A stretch of 64,000 nucleotides of DNA from JBBDMC01 sp963826055 (GCA_963826055.1 CAWGVO010000018.1:124001-188000); one strand, 5' to 3'; positions 18,402 to 27,146 are shown, counted from the first letter of the stretch. Numbers and translations are program-made. The notes: a model not told the origin generated them from the letters alone.

Positions 18402-21400
18402 ATGAGTCGCCCCGCCGGCAAGGCCGGCTTCGTCCACCTGAGGGTCCACTCCGCCTATTCGCTGCTGGAGGGGGCGCTCCCGGTGAAGCGGCTTGCCGCG
18501 CTTGCGGCGGCCGATGCGATGCCGGCGCTCGGGATCGCCGACACCGGCAACCTCTTCGGTGCGCTGGAGTTCGCCACCACGGTGGCGGAGAAGGGGATCC
18601 AGCCGATCATCGGATGCCAGGTGGGGCTCGACTTCGGCGATGCGCCGGAAGGCGCGGGGTCGGGCGGGCTCGCCCGCGCCGACCTTTCGAACGTGGTGCT
18701 GATCGCCGCCGACGAGGCGGGCTACTGGAACCTGGTGCGGCTCGTCTCTGAGGCGTTCATGGCAGCCGAGGCGACGACGCGCCCGCACGTCTCCGTCGAT
18801 CGGCTGGGCGAACTGGCGAGCGGCCTCATCTGTCTCACCGGGGGACCCGGCGGGCCGATCGACCGGGCGATCGCGGCGGGGCAGGGGGAGCGGGCCGGCG
18901 AGCGCCTCGCCCGGCTCGCCGCCATCTTCGGCGACCGTCTCTACGTCGAATTGCAGCGGCATGGTCTCGCCAACGAAAGGGCGGTCGAGCCGGCGCTGAT
19001 CGACCTTGCCTACGCGCGGGGCCTGCCGCTGGTGGCGACCAACGAGGCCTTTTTCGCCGCCCGCGACGACTACGAGGCCCACGATGCGTTGATCGCCATC
19101 GCGGAGGGGTCGGTGATCGCCGACGACAATCGCCGGCGTCTCTCGGAAGAGCACTACTTCAAATCGCGCGCCGAGATGACGGCGTTGTTCGCGGACATTC
19201 CTGAGGCGACCGAGAACACGCTCGAAATCGCCTTGCGCTGTGCGTGGTGGCCGCAGGTGCGCAAGCCGATCCTGCCGCGCTTCGTGGAGAACAAGGACGG
19301 CGACACCGAAGCGGCCGAGGCGGAGCTGCTGGCGGAGGCGGCCCATGAAGGGCTGAAACGCCGCCTCGCCGTCCACGGCCTCGCGCCGGGGCTGACCGAG
19401 GCAGATTACCTCAAGCGACTGGAATACGAGCTCGGCATCATCCGGGACATGAAATATCCCGGCTACTTCCTGATCGTCGCCGACTTCATCCAATGGGCCA
19501 AACGCAACGGCATTCCGGTCGGTCCCGGCCGCGGCTCGGGCGCCGGCTCGGTGGTGGCCTGGTCGCTGACCATCACCGACCTCGATCCACTGCGCTTCGA
19601 CCTGATCTTCGAGCGCTTCCTCAACCCCGACCGCGTGTCGATGCCGGACTTCGACGTCGACTTCTGTCAGAACCGGCGTGACGAAGTGATCCGCTACGTC
19701 GAGCAGAAGTACGGCGCGGATCACGTGGCACAGATCATTACGTTCGGATCGCTGCAGGCGCGCGCGGTTCTGCGCGATGTCGGCCGCGTGTTGCAGATGC
19801 CGTACGGGCAGGTCGACCGCCTGGCCAAGATGGTGCCGCAAAACCCGGCCAACCCGGTGAAGCTCGATCGCGCCATCGCCGACGACCCGCGCTTCGAGAC
19901 GGAGCGGGAAGCCGATCCGGTGGTCGACCGGCTGCTGGTGATCGCCCAGAAGCTGGAAGGGCTCTACCGCCACGCCTCGACCCACGCCGCCGGCATCGTC
20001 ATCGGCGACCGGCCGCTGGTGGAGCTGGTGCCGCTCTACCGCGACCCGCGCTCCGGCATGCGGGTCAGCCAGTTCAACATGAAATGGGTGGAGCAGGCCG
20101 GGCTGGTGAAGTTCGACTTCCTCGGCCTGAAGACGCTGACGGTGCTCGACCTCGCGGTGAAGCTGGTGCGCCGGCGCGGCATCGAGGTGGACCTTTCCCG
20201 CATCCCGCTCGACGACGCCACGAGTTACGAACCGCTGGCGCGCGGCGACACGGTCGGCGTGTTCCAGGTTGAAAGCGCGGGCATGCGCCGGGCGGTGGTC
20301 GACATGCGGCCCGACCGCTTCGAGGACCTGATCGCGCTAGTCGCCCTTTACCGGCCGGGGCCGATGGCCAACATCCCGACCTACTGCCTGCGCAAGCACG
20401 GGCAGGAGCGGGTGGAGTACATGCACCCGCTGCTGGAGCCGATCCTCAAGGACACGTTCGGCATCATCACGTACCAGGAGCAGGTGCAACAGATCGCCCG
20501 CGACATGGCGGGCTATACGCTGGCCGAGGCGGACCTGCTGCGCCGGGCGATGGGCAAGAAGATCAAGTCGGAGATGGACGCCCAGCGCGACCGGTTCCTC
20601 ACCGGCGCCACTGACCGCGGCATCGCGCCCAACATCGCCAGCAACATCTTCGATGCCTGCGCCAAGTTCGCCGAGTACGGCTTCAACAAATCGCACTCGG
20701 CGCCGTACGCGCTGATCACCTACCAGACCGCCTACATGAAGGCGAACTTCCCGGTAGAGTTCATGGCGGCGTCGCTGACGCTGGAGAACGGCAACACCGA
20801 CAAGATCGCCGAGTTCCGCCGGGAGGCGCTGCGCCTCGGCATCGCGGTGGAGGCGCCGTCGGTCAACCGCTCGGGCGTCCAGTTCGACGTGTCCGACGGA
20901 CGCATCCTCTATTCGCTGGCGGCGCTGAAGGGCGTTGGCGCTCAGGCGGTGGAGCACCTGGTCGAGGTGCGCGGCGACAAGCCGTTCAGCGACGTCGCCG
21001 ACTTCGGCCGGCGCATCAACCCGAGGATCATCAACAAGCGCGTGCTGGAAAGCCTGATCGCGGCCGGCGCCTTCGACGAGCTCGAGCCCGACCGCGCCCG
21101 GCTGATGGCGGGGGTCGACCGCATCCTCGCCATGGCGACCCGCGCGCACGACGACGGCGCGGTCGGCCAGGCCGACATGTTCGGCGCCATCGAGGAGCGC
21201 CAGCCGCTGCTGCTGCCGGTGGTCGAGCCATGGCTGGCGGCAGAGAAGCTCACCCGCGAGCACGACGCGGTCGGATTTTACCTGTCGGCGCATCCGCTCG
21301 ATGAGTATGGCGCGGTGCTGCAAAAGATGCGGGTGCAGACATGGGCGGAATTCGCCGAGTCTGTCCGCAATGGCGCCACCGCCGGCCGGCTTGCCGGCAC

Positions 21401-21854
21401 GGTGACGGCGCGGCAGGAGCGGCGCATCCGTTCCGGCAACCGCATGGGGATCGTCCAGCTCTCCGATCCGACCGGCTCGTACGAGGCGGTCCTGTTCTCC
21501 GAGGGCCTGACGCAGTACCGCGAGTTGCTCGAGCCCGGCCGCTCGGTGGTGGTGCTGGTCGAGGCCGAGGAACGGCCGGAAGGGATCAGCATCCGCATCC
21601 AGTCGGTGGAGTCGCTCGATTCGGTCATGGCAGGGCTGAAGCAGATCCGGGTGTTCGTGCGCGACGCCGAGCCGCTTGCCAGCATCGCGCGGCACCTCGG
21701 CGGACGGGGCGAGGGCGAGGCGAGCCTGATCCTGCTCCTGGAAGAGGGGCGCCGCGAGGTGGAGATGCGGTTGCCCGGCCGGCACCCGGTGACGCCGCAG
21801 GTGGCGAGCGCGCTCCGTGCCGTCAGGGGGGTGGTGCAGGTCGACCTGGTGTGA
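18402..21854 (+). CDS. dnaE: DNA polymerase III alpha subunit
   Basis: The replicative polymerase catalytic subunit, 1150 residues. In order it has an N-terminal PHP domain (FVHLRVHSAYSLLEG), the palm domain with GPGRGSGAGSVVAWSL and the aspartate pair in MPDFDVDF, thumb and fingers (FAEYGFNKSHSAPYALITY), a helix-hairpin-helix region near AALKGVGAQAVEHL and a C-terminal OB fold. The ATG at 18402 has GGAGG upstream and gives the usual N terminus; the frame also opens at 18345 without conserved residues. It may share the LexA-regulated promoter upstream of the 32-residue peptide, but a separate promoter in 18308-18401 cannot be excluded. Confidence 0.97.
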   Translation: MSRPAGKAGFVHLRVHSAYSLLEGALPVKRLAALAAADAMPALGIADTGNLFGALEFATTVAEKGIQPIIGCQVGLDFGDAPEGAGSGGLARADLSNVVLIAADEAGYWNLVRLVSEAFMAAEATTRPHVSVDRLGELASGLICLTGGPGGPIDRAIAAGQGERAGERLARLAAIFGDRLYVELQRHGLANERAVEPALIDLAYARGLPLVATNEAFFAARDDYEAHDALIAIAEGSVIADDNRRRLSEEHYFKSRAEMTALFADIPEATENTLEIALRCAWWPQVRKPILPRFVENKDGDTEAAEAELLAEAAHEGLKRRLAVHGLAPGLTEADYLKRLEYELGIIRDMKYPGYFLIVADFIQWAKRNGIPVGPGRGSGAGSVVAWSLTITDLDPLRFDLIFERFLNPDRVSMPDFDVDFCQNRRDEVIRYVEQKYGADHVAQIITFGSLQARAVLRDVGRVLQMPYGQVDRLAKMVPQNPANPVKLDRAIADDPRFETEREADPVVDRLLVIAQKLEGLYRHASTHAAGIVIGDRPLVELVPLYRDPRSGMRVSQFNMKWVEQAGLVKFDFLGLKTLTVLDLAVKLVRRRGIEVDLSRIPLDDATSYEPLARGDTVGVFQVESAGMRRAVVDMRPDRFEDLIALVALYRPGPMANIPTYCLRKHGQERVEYMHPLLEPILKDTFGIITYQEQVQQIARDMAGYTLAEADLLRRAMGKKIKSEMDAQRDRFLTGATDRGIAPNIASNIFDACAKFAEYGFNKSHSAPYALITYQTAYMKANFPVEFMAASLTLENGNTDKIAEFRREALRLGIAVEAPSVNRSGVQFDVSDGRILYSLAALKGVGAQAVEHLVEVRGDKPFSDVADFGRRINPRIINKRVLESLIAAGAFDELEPDRARLMAGVDRILAMATRAHDDGAVGQADMFGAIEERQPLLLPVVEPWLAAEKLTREHDAVGFYLSAHPLDEYGAVLQKMRVQTWAEFAESVRNGATAGRLAGTVTARQERRIRSGNRMGIVQLSDPTGSYEAVLFSEGLTQYRELLEPGRSVVVLVEAEERPEGISIRIQSVESLDSVMAGLKQIRVFVRDAEPLASIARHLGGRGEGEASLILLLEEGRREVEMRLPGRHPVTPQVASALRAVRGVVQVDLV

Positions 21855-21876
21855 GGCCATTCACCGTGGCGGCGTG

Positions 21877-21931
21877 ACCCCTCCCCGAAATCGCTGGCGC
21901 GATTTCGACCCTCCCGCAAGGGGAGGGTTGG
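21877..21931 (+). repeat. Palindromic intergenic repeat, copy 1 (forward)
   Basis: First of at least eight copies in the window. The unit is ACCCCTCCCC, then an inner palindrome (GAAATCGC with GCGATTTC), then GACCCTCCCGCAAGGGGAGGG and TTGG. The last part is a CCCTCCC/GGGAGGG hairpin with a GCAA-type loop. It lies 22 bases after dnaE and could also act as an mRNA 3' end structure. Confidence 0.85.
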
Positions 21932-22017
21932 CGCAGACGGACGTGAGCGATGTGTGTGCGCCTGATCTGCGGAATTGTCGTGAGCCGGAACGTGTTCACC
22001 GGGTTCGCGCGCGCGGT

Positions 22018-22070
22018 CAACCCTCCCCTTGCGGGAGGGTCGAAACTGCGAAGCAGTTTCGGGGAGGGGT
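22018..22070 (-). repeat. Palindromic intergenic repeat, copy 2 (reverse)
   Basis: This reads CAACCCTCCCCTTGCGGGAGGG, then GAAACTGC/GCAGTTTC, then GGGGAGGGGT, which is the reverse complement of the forward unit with a changed inner palindrome. It forms the left boundary of the DUF559 gene. Confidence 0.85.
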
Positions 22071-22078
22071 GTCGCTGA

Positions 22079-22447
22079 ATGCCGCACAGCCCGGTAAGAG
22101 AGGCGAACAAGTATCTGGCGCGAGGCATGCGTCAGGCAATGACTGGCGCGGAGTTGCGGCTTTGGCTTCGACTCCGCAACCGCGGACTGGAGGGTTACCG
22201 CTTCCGGCGCCAGGCGCCGCTAGGGCCGTACATCGTCGATTTCTTCTGTCCCGAGCGCAAACTGGTCGTGGAGGTGGACGGCGATCAGCACGGGTTCGAC
22301 GCGGGCCGAGTTCGGGACGCGATCCGATCGCGATGGTTGGAGGCACAGGGGCACACCATCCTTCGAGTGTCCAATAACGACGTGATTTCGAACATCGAGG
22401 GCGTTTGCGCGGCCATCGTGGATATGTGTCGCAAACCGACGTCTTGA
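22079..22447 (+). CDS. DUF559 domain endonuclease-like protein
   Basis: A 122-residue protein of the DUF559 family, which has the restriction-endonuclease-like fold and is related to very-short-patch repair nucleases. The typical elements are MRQAMTGAELRLWLRLRN, the GYRFRRQAPLGPYIVDFFC core, the acidic strand LVVEVDGDQH (catalytic Asp/Glu/Lys-type site) and RDAIRSRWLEAQGHTILRV. The ATG at 22079 directly follows repeat copy 2 and the stop overlaps repeat copy 3. It has no operon partner. Homologues are common as orphan genes among such repeats in alphaproteobacteria. The biological role is unknown. Confidence 0.85.
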   Translation: MPHSPVREANKYLARGMRQAMTGAELRLWLRLRNRGLEGYRFRRQAPLGPYIVDFFCPERKLVVEVDGDQHGFDAGRVRDAIRSRWLEAQGHTILRVSNNDVISNIEGVCAAIVDMCRKPTS

Positions 22448-22500
22448 CCCCTCCCCGAAATCGCTTCGCGATTTCGACCCTCCCGCAAGGGGAGGGTTGG
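22447..22500 (+). repeat. Palindromic intergenic repeat, copy 3 (forward)
   Basis: Same unit as copy 1, with inner palindrome GAAATCGC/GCGATTTC around a TT centre and the CCCTCCC-GCAA-GGGGAGGG hairpin. The first base is the last base of the DUF559 stop codon. It is the right boundary of the proposed cassette. Confidence 0.85.
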
Positions 22501-22533
22501 CCGTTGAGAACGCGGGGCGGGCGGCGCCTTGCG

Positions 22534-22588
22534 ACCCCTCCCCAAAACGCGCTCGCGCGTTTTGACCCTCCCGCAGGGGGAGGGTTGG
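22534..22588 (+). repeat. Palindromic intergenic repeat, copy 4 (forward)
   Basis: Same frame of ACCCCTCCCC and CCCTCCCGCAGGGGGAGGG, but the inner palindrome is AAAACGCG/CGCGTTTT as in copy 6. So at least two inner-palindrome subtypes coexist. Confidence 0.85.
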
Positions 22589-22791
22589 CGCACGTCGTCG
22601 GGTTTCGACGCGTGAACCCCCCGCATCCGTCGGCCCGCCAGTCTGTCGGCTTTGTAACTTGACGCGGTTGGTGTGCGCTGGGAGAGCGGCCAACGGCAAA
22701 GCGCCGCGATTGCGGAGAAGCCTGTCATCGCGCATCGTGTGGCGGGCCGGGCCCGACGGCCGCCGCCCACGAGCATCAGGAGACCTTCCGC
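22589..22791. other. Gap upstream of sbmA without recognisable gene
   Basis: With repeat copies 3 and 4 this completes the 344-base stretch between the DUF559 gene and sbmA. I see no coding frame, tRNA or strong promoter in it. A TTGACG at 22659-22664 has no acceptable -10 box at the right distance. A purine-rich ribosome-binding site lies just before the sbmA ATG. Confidence 0.5.
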
Positions 22792-24078
22792 ATGTTCATT
22801 TCTTTCTTCCCGCGCCCGAGGCTGTTTTTCATTTCGGCCATTGCGTGGGTGACCGTGGTTGTCGCCACCTGGTACATGTTCGGCGCGGACATCGGCCACG
22901 CGTTCGGCATCACCGTGTCGCCGGAGGGGGTGGAACCGGTCATCGGCGTCCAGGTGTTCTGGACCCCCGAGTTCCTGTTCTTCTATGGCTACTTCGCGGT
23001 GGCGGTCCTCCTGTTCGCCGGGTTCTGGCACTTCTACGCGCCACATCCCTGGGAGATGTGGTCGATCCTCGGCTCGTCGCTGATCATGTTCACCACCTAT
23101 TTCCAGGTCCAGGTGAGCGTGGCGATCAACGCCTGGTACGGGCCGTTCTACGACATGATCCAGGCGGCGCTGAGCAAGAGCCGGGTTGTCACCATCGGCG
23201 AATTTTTCGGCTTCCTGGTGACGTTCGCCGGAATCGCCTTCGTCGCCGTGGTTGTCGGCGTGCTGACCCGTTTCTTCGTCAGCCACTACATCTTCCGCTG
23301 GCGGACGGCGATGAACAATTTCTACATGGAGAACTGGCACCGGCTCCGCTCGGTCGAGGGCGCCTCGCAGCGCGTGCAGGAGGACACCATGCGCTTCTCC
23401 CAGACGCTCGAGGCGCTGGGCGTCAACCTCGTCGACTCGGTGATGACGCTGTTCGCCTTCCTGCCGGTGCTGATGCGGCTCTCGGAAAGTGTAACCGACA
23501 TCCCGATCGTCGGTCATCTGTCCAACGCGCTCGTGGTGGTGGCGATCGCGTGGTCGCTGTTCGGGACCGGATTTCTGGCGGCGCTCGGCATCCGCCTGCC
23601 GGGGCTCGAATTCCGCAACCAGCGGGTGGAAGCGGCCTATCGCAAGGAACTGGTCTACGGCGAGGACGACAGCGGCCGGGCACAGCCACCCACCGTCGCC
23701 GAATTGTTCCAGGACGTTCGCCGCAACTATTTCCGCATCTATTTCAACTACATGTATTTCAACGTCGGTCGCATCGTCTACCTGCAGACCGACAACATCT
23801 TCCCCTACATTATCCTTGCGCCGACGATCGTCGCCGGCAAGATCACCCTTGGCATCATGAATCAGATTCTCAACGCGTTCGACCAGGTCCGCAGCTCGTT
23901 CCAGTACCTGGTGAACTCGTGGACGACGATCATCGACCTGCTGTCGATCTACAAGCGGCTGAAGGCGTTCGAGTCGACGCTCTACCACCACCCGCTCAAC
24001 CCGATCGAGGCGGAGGTGGAATCGGCGGCGCAGGCGTCGCTGCGGGCCGGGGCGGAGGGGGCGGCAAGCGGTGGCTAG
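22792..24078 (+). CDS. sbmA: SbmA/BacA-type peptide transporter
   Basis: Inner-membrane, proton-driven importer of proline-rich peptides and related compounds; in rhizobia BacA is needed for symbiosis and affects very-long-chain lipids. The 428 residues carry about eight helices and family-specific segments such as YGPFYDMIQAALS, RWRTAMNNFYMENWHRLR, RVQEDTMRFSQTLE and NAFDQVRSSFQYLVNSW. No ATP-binding domain follows, so it is the short SbmA_BacA type rather than the ABC-fused type. The C-terminal 20 residues are Ala/Gly-rich. It is a single gene between the repeat patch and the rpsB promoter. Confidence 0.93.
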   Translation: MFISFFPRPRLFFISAIAWVTVVVATWYMFGADIGHAFGITVSPEGVEPVIGVQVFWTPEFLFFYGYFAVAVLLFAGFWHFYAPHPWEMWSILGSSLIMFTTYFQVQVSVAINAWYGPFYDMIQAALSKSRVVTIGEFFGFLVTFAGIAFVAVVVGVLTRFFVSHYIFRWRTAMNNFYMENWHRLRSVEGASQRVQEDTMRFSQTLEALGVNLVDSVMTLFAFLPVLMRLSESVTDIPIVGHLSNALVVVAIAWSLFGTGFLAALGIRLPGLEFRNQRVEAAYRKELVYGEDDSGRAQPPTVAELFQDVRRNYFRIYFNYMYFNVGRIVYLQTDNIFPYIILAPTIVAGKITLGIMNQILNAFDQVRSSFQYLVNSWTTIIDLLSIYKRLKAFESTLYHHPLNPIEAEVESAAQASLRAGAEGAASGG

Positions 24079-24105
24079 GACCCCGGCCGGGTCCGCTCCG
24101 GCACC

Positions 24106-24134
24106 TTGCTTTCCGGCAGGGACCCCCATATAAG
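24106..24134 (+). promoter_or_regulatory. Promoter of rpsB
   Basis: TTGCTT (24106-24111) and TATAAG (24129-24134) are separated by 17 bases. The predicted start near 24141 gives a leader of about 130 nt. This is the likely entry point for the long translation, cell-envelope and lipid transcription unit downstream. Confidence 0.65.
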
Positions 24135-24167
24135 CCCCACCATCTCACACGCGGGGATTGGGCTCGC

Positions 24168-24230
24168 GGCCGGCCTGACCGGCCTTCGATCCCACCGGTG
24201 CCCGAAAGGGCTCGTGGCCTCACGACCACG
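24168..24230 (+). promoter_or_regulatory. Folded 5' leader of rpsB: three consecutive hairpins
   Basis: Three stems follow one another: GGCCGG/CCGGCC (24168-24184), GCCC/GGGC closed by a GAAA tetraloop (24200-24211) and CGTGG/CCACG (24213-24230). The ribosome-binding site GAAGGAGA comes about 20 bases later. S2 autoregulates rpsB-tsf through the leader in E. coli, so an S2-binding element is plausible here, but the structure was folded by eye. Confidence 0.45.
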
Positions 24231-24269
24231 TCTCCGCGGCGGCATAACCGGTGAAGGAGACAGGTAGTC

Positions 24270-25370
24270 ATGGCACTGCCCGATTTTACCATGCGCCAGC
24301 TTCTGGAGGCGGGCGTTCACTTCGGCCACCAGAAGCACCGCTGGAACCCGAAGATGGCGACCTACCTCTACGGGGTGCGCAACAACATCCACATCATCGA
24401 TCTCGCCCAGACGGTGCCGATGCTCTATCGGGCGCTGCAGGTGGTGAGCGATACGGTCGCCGGCGGCGGCCGGGTGCTGTTCGTCGGCACCAAGCGGCAG
24501 GCGGCGGAGCCGGTGACGGCGGCGGCCAGGCGCTCGGCCCAGTACTACGTCAACGCGCGCTGGCTCGGCGGCATGCTGACCAACTGGAAGACCATCTCGC
24601 GGTCGATCCAGCGGCTGCGCGAGCTGGAGCAACTGCTCACCGGCGAGGGGCAGGGCCTGACGAAGAAGGAACTGCTGACGCTGACGCGCGAACGCGACAA
24701 GCTGGAAAAGGCGCTCGGCGGCATCAAGGACATGGGCGGCGTGCCGGACCTCCTGTTCGTGATCGACACCAACAAGGAGGCGATCGCCATCCAGGAGGCC
24801 AACCGGCTCAACATCCCGGTCGCGGCAATCGTCGATTCCAACTGCGACCCGGACCACATCACCTTCCCGATTCCGGGCAACGACGACGCCGGCCGGGCGA
24901 TCACGCTCTACTGCGACCTCATCGCCAAGGCGGCGATCGACGGCATCTCGCGGGCGCAGGGCACCGCCGGCATCGACATCGGGGCGCAGGAGGAGGTGCA
25001 GGAGCCGGTCATCCTCGAAGCGGCGCCGTCGATGGCGGCCGACATGAACGGGGGCGACGTCGGCATGGAGGCGGCGGAGGCGCTGGAGCCGAAGGCGATG
25101 CCGGCGCGCGGCGGCGCGGCCGCGGCGGCGACCGAGACGCTCGAGCCGCTGTTCACCCCACCGGAAGGCGCGGCCGACGACCTCAAGAAGATCACCGGCG
25201 TCGGGCCGGTGCTGGAGAAGAAGCTCAACGCGCTCGGCATCACCCGGCTCGACCAGATCGCCAACCTCAGCGACGAGGACATCGACAAGATCGACACCGC
25301 GCTGAATTTCAAGGGCCGCATCAGCCGCGACGACTGGATCGGCCAGGCGCGGAGCCTGACGGGCGGCTGA
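24270..25370 (+). CDS. rpsB: 30S ribosomal protein S2 with C-terminal extension
   Basis: Small-subunit ribosomal protein S2. The core is conventional: MRQLLEAGVHFGHQKHRWNP at the N terminus, LFVGTKRQA, YVNARWLGGMLTNW and AIVDSNCDPDHITFPIPGND. The family is usually about 240-260 residues, whereas this protein has 366. After an Ala/Glu-rich linker (about 230-300) comes a compact domain (about 302-366) with LKKITGVGPVLEKKLNALGI and a NFKGRISRDDW end. From memory, the same GVGP-type helix-hairpin-helix-like module occurs at the C termini of alphaproteobacterial NuoE and L21. The extension is in frame and well conserved, so it is real and not a frameshift product. Confidence 0.96.
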   Translation: MALPDFTMRQLLEAGVHFGHQKHRWNPKMATYLYGVRNNIHIIDLAQTVPMLYRALQVVSDTVAGGGRVLFVGTKRQAAEPVTAAARRSAQYYVNARWLGGMLTNWKTISRSIQRLRELEQLLTGEGQGLTKKELLTLTRERDKLEKALGGIKDMGGVPDLLFVIDTNKEAIAIQEANRLNIPVAAIVDSNCDPDHITFPIPGNDDAGRAITLYCDLIAKAAIDGISRAQGTAGIDIGAQEEVQEPVILEAAPSMAADMNGGDVGMEAAEALEPKAMPARGGAAAAATETLEPLFTPPEGAADDLKKITGVGPVLEKKLNALGITRLDQIANLSDEDIDKIDTALNFKGRISRDDWIGQARSLTGG

Positions 25371-25415
25371 CGCGTCACCGCCGTCGGCGATCGTATTCAG
25401 ACAGGGAAAAAGGCA

Positions 25416-26351
25416 ATGAGCATTTCGGCCGGGATGGTCAAAGAGCTGCGCGACAAGACCGGCGCCGGCATGATGGACTGCAAGTCGGCGCTGACGGAGA
25501 CGTCGGGCGACATGGAGGCGGCGGTCGACTGGCTGCGCGCCAAGGGTCTGGCCAAGGCGGCGAAGAAGGCCGGCCGGGTGGCGGCCGAGGGGCTGATCGC
25601 GGTCGCCGGCGGCGGCAACGCGCGCGGTCATGGTCGAGGTCAACTCGGAGACCGACTTCGTCGCCCGCAACACCGATTTCCAGGCGCTGGTGCAGGCAGA
25701 TCGCCGAGGCGGCGCTCGGCACCGACGGTTCGCTGGAGGCGGTGCTCGGCCGCGCCGATGCCCGGTGGCGGCGGTGACGTCGACCACGCGATCAAGTCGG
25801 CGATCGCCACCATCGGGGAGAACATCTCGCTCCGCCGGGTGGCCGAACTCTCGGTCGGCAACGGCGTCGTCGGCACCTACGTGCACGGCGCGGTCGTGCC
25901 GGGCCTCGGCAAGATCGGCGTGCTCGTCGGCATCGAGTCGACCGGCGCCACGGACAAGCTGGAGCAGATCGGCAAGCAGGTGGCCATGCATATCGCGGCG
26001 GCAAGTCCGCTGGCGGTGCGTGTCGAGGAGCTCGACCAGGCGGTGGTGGAGCGGGAGCGGAAGATCTTTGCCGAGCAGGCCCGCGAGTCCGGCAAGCCTG
26101 AAGCGATCATCGACAAGATGGTCGAGGGGCGGCTGCGCAAGTTTTACGAGGAGGTCGTGCTGTTGTCGCAGGCCTTCGTCGTCGACACCGACCGCACGGT
26201 GAAAGAGGCGGTCGCGGCGGTGGCGAAGGAGGCCGGCAGCGACGTCGCGGTGACGGCCTTCGTCTGCTTCCGGCTCGGCGAGGGCATCGAGAAGGTGGAA
26301 TCGGACTTCGCCGCCGAAGTGGCGGCGGCGGCCGGCACTGGCCAAAAGTGA
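25416..26351 (+). CDS. tsf: Elongation factor Ts (three apparent frameshifts)
   Basis: Nucleotide-exchange factor for EF-Tu. The N-terminal UBA-like part (VKELRDKTGAGMMDCKSAL) and the C-terminal half (NISLRRVAELSVGNGVVG to the stop) are read in the 25416 frame. Between them the conserved TDFVARNTDFQALV is in a second frame from about 25625, and IAEAALGTDGSLEAVLGRA is in a third from about 25697. The original frame resumes near 25760. With indels at these three sites the product is about 311 residues, a normal length. An essential gene with three slips in 140 bases points to sequence error. Confidence 0.93.
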   Translation: MSISAGMVKELRDKTGAGMMDCKSALTETSGDMEAAVDWLRAKGLAKAAKKAGRVAAEGLIAVAGGGNARGHGRGQLGDRLRRPQHRFPGAGAGRSPRRRSAPTVRWRRCSAAPMPGGGGDVDHAIKSAIATIGENISLRRVAELSVGNGVVGTYVHGAVVPGLGKIGVLVGIESTGATDKLEQIGKQVAMHIAAASPLAVRVEELDQAVVERERKIFAEQARESGKPEAIIDKMVEGRLRKFYEEVVLLSQAFVVDTDRTVKEAVAAVAKEAGSDVAVTAFVCFRLGEGIEKVESDFAAEVAAAAGTGQK

Positions 26352-26423
26352 CGGGGGCCAAAGTGACAGGGCATCGGCCATCGTGTATCGGGATGGCCGA
26401 GTTCCATTGATCGAGTCGGGATA

Positions 26424-27146
26424 ATGCAGGCGCCGCAACGCTTCAACAGGGTGGTGCTCAAGCTTTCCGGCGAAGCGCTCCTCGGCAGCCAGGCGTTCGG
26501 CATCGATACCAAGGTGGTCGAGCGGATCGCGGCCGAAATCGGCGAGGCGGTCGCACTCGGCGTCAAGGTCGCGGTGGTTCCCGGTGGCGGCAACATCTTC
26601 CGCGGCATGGAAATCGCCGAGGCGGGCGGCAGCCGCGTCGCCGGCGACCAAATGGGCATGCTCGCCACGGTCATGAACGCCATCGCGCTGCACGAGGGGC
26701 TGGAGAACCACGGCATCGGGGCCCGGGTGTTCTCGGCGGTGCCGATGCCGACGATCTGCGAGACCTTCACCTACCAGCGCGCCGAGCAGGCATTCGAGCG
26801 GGGACGGGTGCTGCTGCTGGCCGGCGGCACCGGCAACCCGTTCTTCACCACCGATTCCGGCGCGGCGCTGAGGGCGGCGGAACTTGGCTGCGACGCCCTG
26901 TTCAAGGGCACCCAGGTCGACGGCGTCTATTCGGCCGACCCCAAGCGCGACAAGAACGCGGTGCGCTTCGACCGCCTCAGCCACGCCGACGTGCTCGCCA
27001 AGGGCCTGAACGTGATGGATGCCGCGGCCGTCGCCCTTGCCCGTGATAACCGTATTCCGGTAATCGTTTTTTCGATCCTGCAACCCGGCGCTTTCGTTGA
27101 TATTCTCAAGGGAAAGGGCCGGGCGACGGTGGTCGCCGACGGCTGA
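26424..27146 (+). CDS. pyrH: Uridylate kinase
   Basis: Bacterial UMP kinase of the amino-acid-kinase fold, making UDP from UMP. The 240 residues include KLSGEALLG near the N terminus, VPGGGNIFRG, GDQMGMLATVMNA and AGGTGNPFFTTDSGAALRA, all typical. It follows tsf by 72 bases and precedes frr by 84 bases in the classic rpsB-tsf-pyrH-frr order. No frame problem was seen here, although both flanks carry them. Confidence 0.97.
   Translation: MQAPQRFNRVVLKLSGEALLGSQAFGIDTKVVERIAAEIGEAVALGVKVAVVPGGGNIFRGMEIAEAGGSRVAGDQMGMLATVMNAIALHEGLENHGIGARVFSAVPMPTICETFTYQRAEQAFERGRVLLLAGGTGNPFFTTDSGAALRAAELGCDALFKGTQVDGVYSADPKRDKNAVRFDRLSHADVLAKGLNVMDAAAVALARDNRIPVIVFSILQPGAFVDILKGKGRATVVADG

Larger units (their letters stand above)
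22018..22500 (+). mobile_element. Putative mini-element: DUF559 gene bounded by inverted palindromic repeats
   Basis: Repeat copy 2 (22018-22070) is in reverse orientation and copy 3 (22447-22500) is forward, so the outer ends are inverted copies of one another. Between them is exactly one gene, with the start eight bases inside the left repeat and the stop codon sharing its last base with the right repeat. That fit resembles a cassette with terminal inverted repeats. I found no convincing target-site duplication and no transposase, so mobility is inferred from arrangement only. Confidence 0.45.

Noticed and set aside
22079..22500. CRISPR array or toxin-antitoxin system near the DUF559 gene
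   Set aside because: The repeats are few, occur in both orientations and have no regular spacers. DUF559 has no partner frame of the size or overlap expected for an antitoxin.
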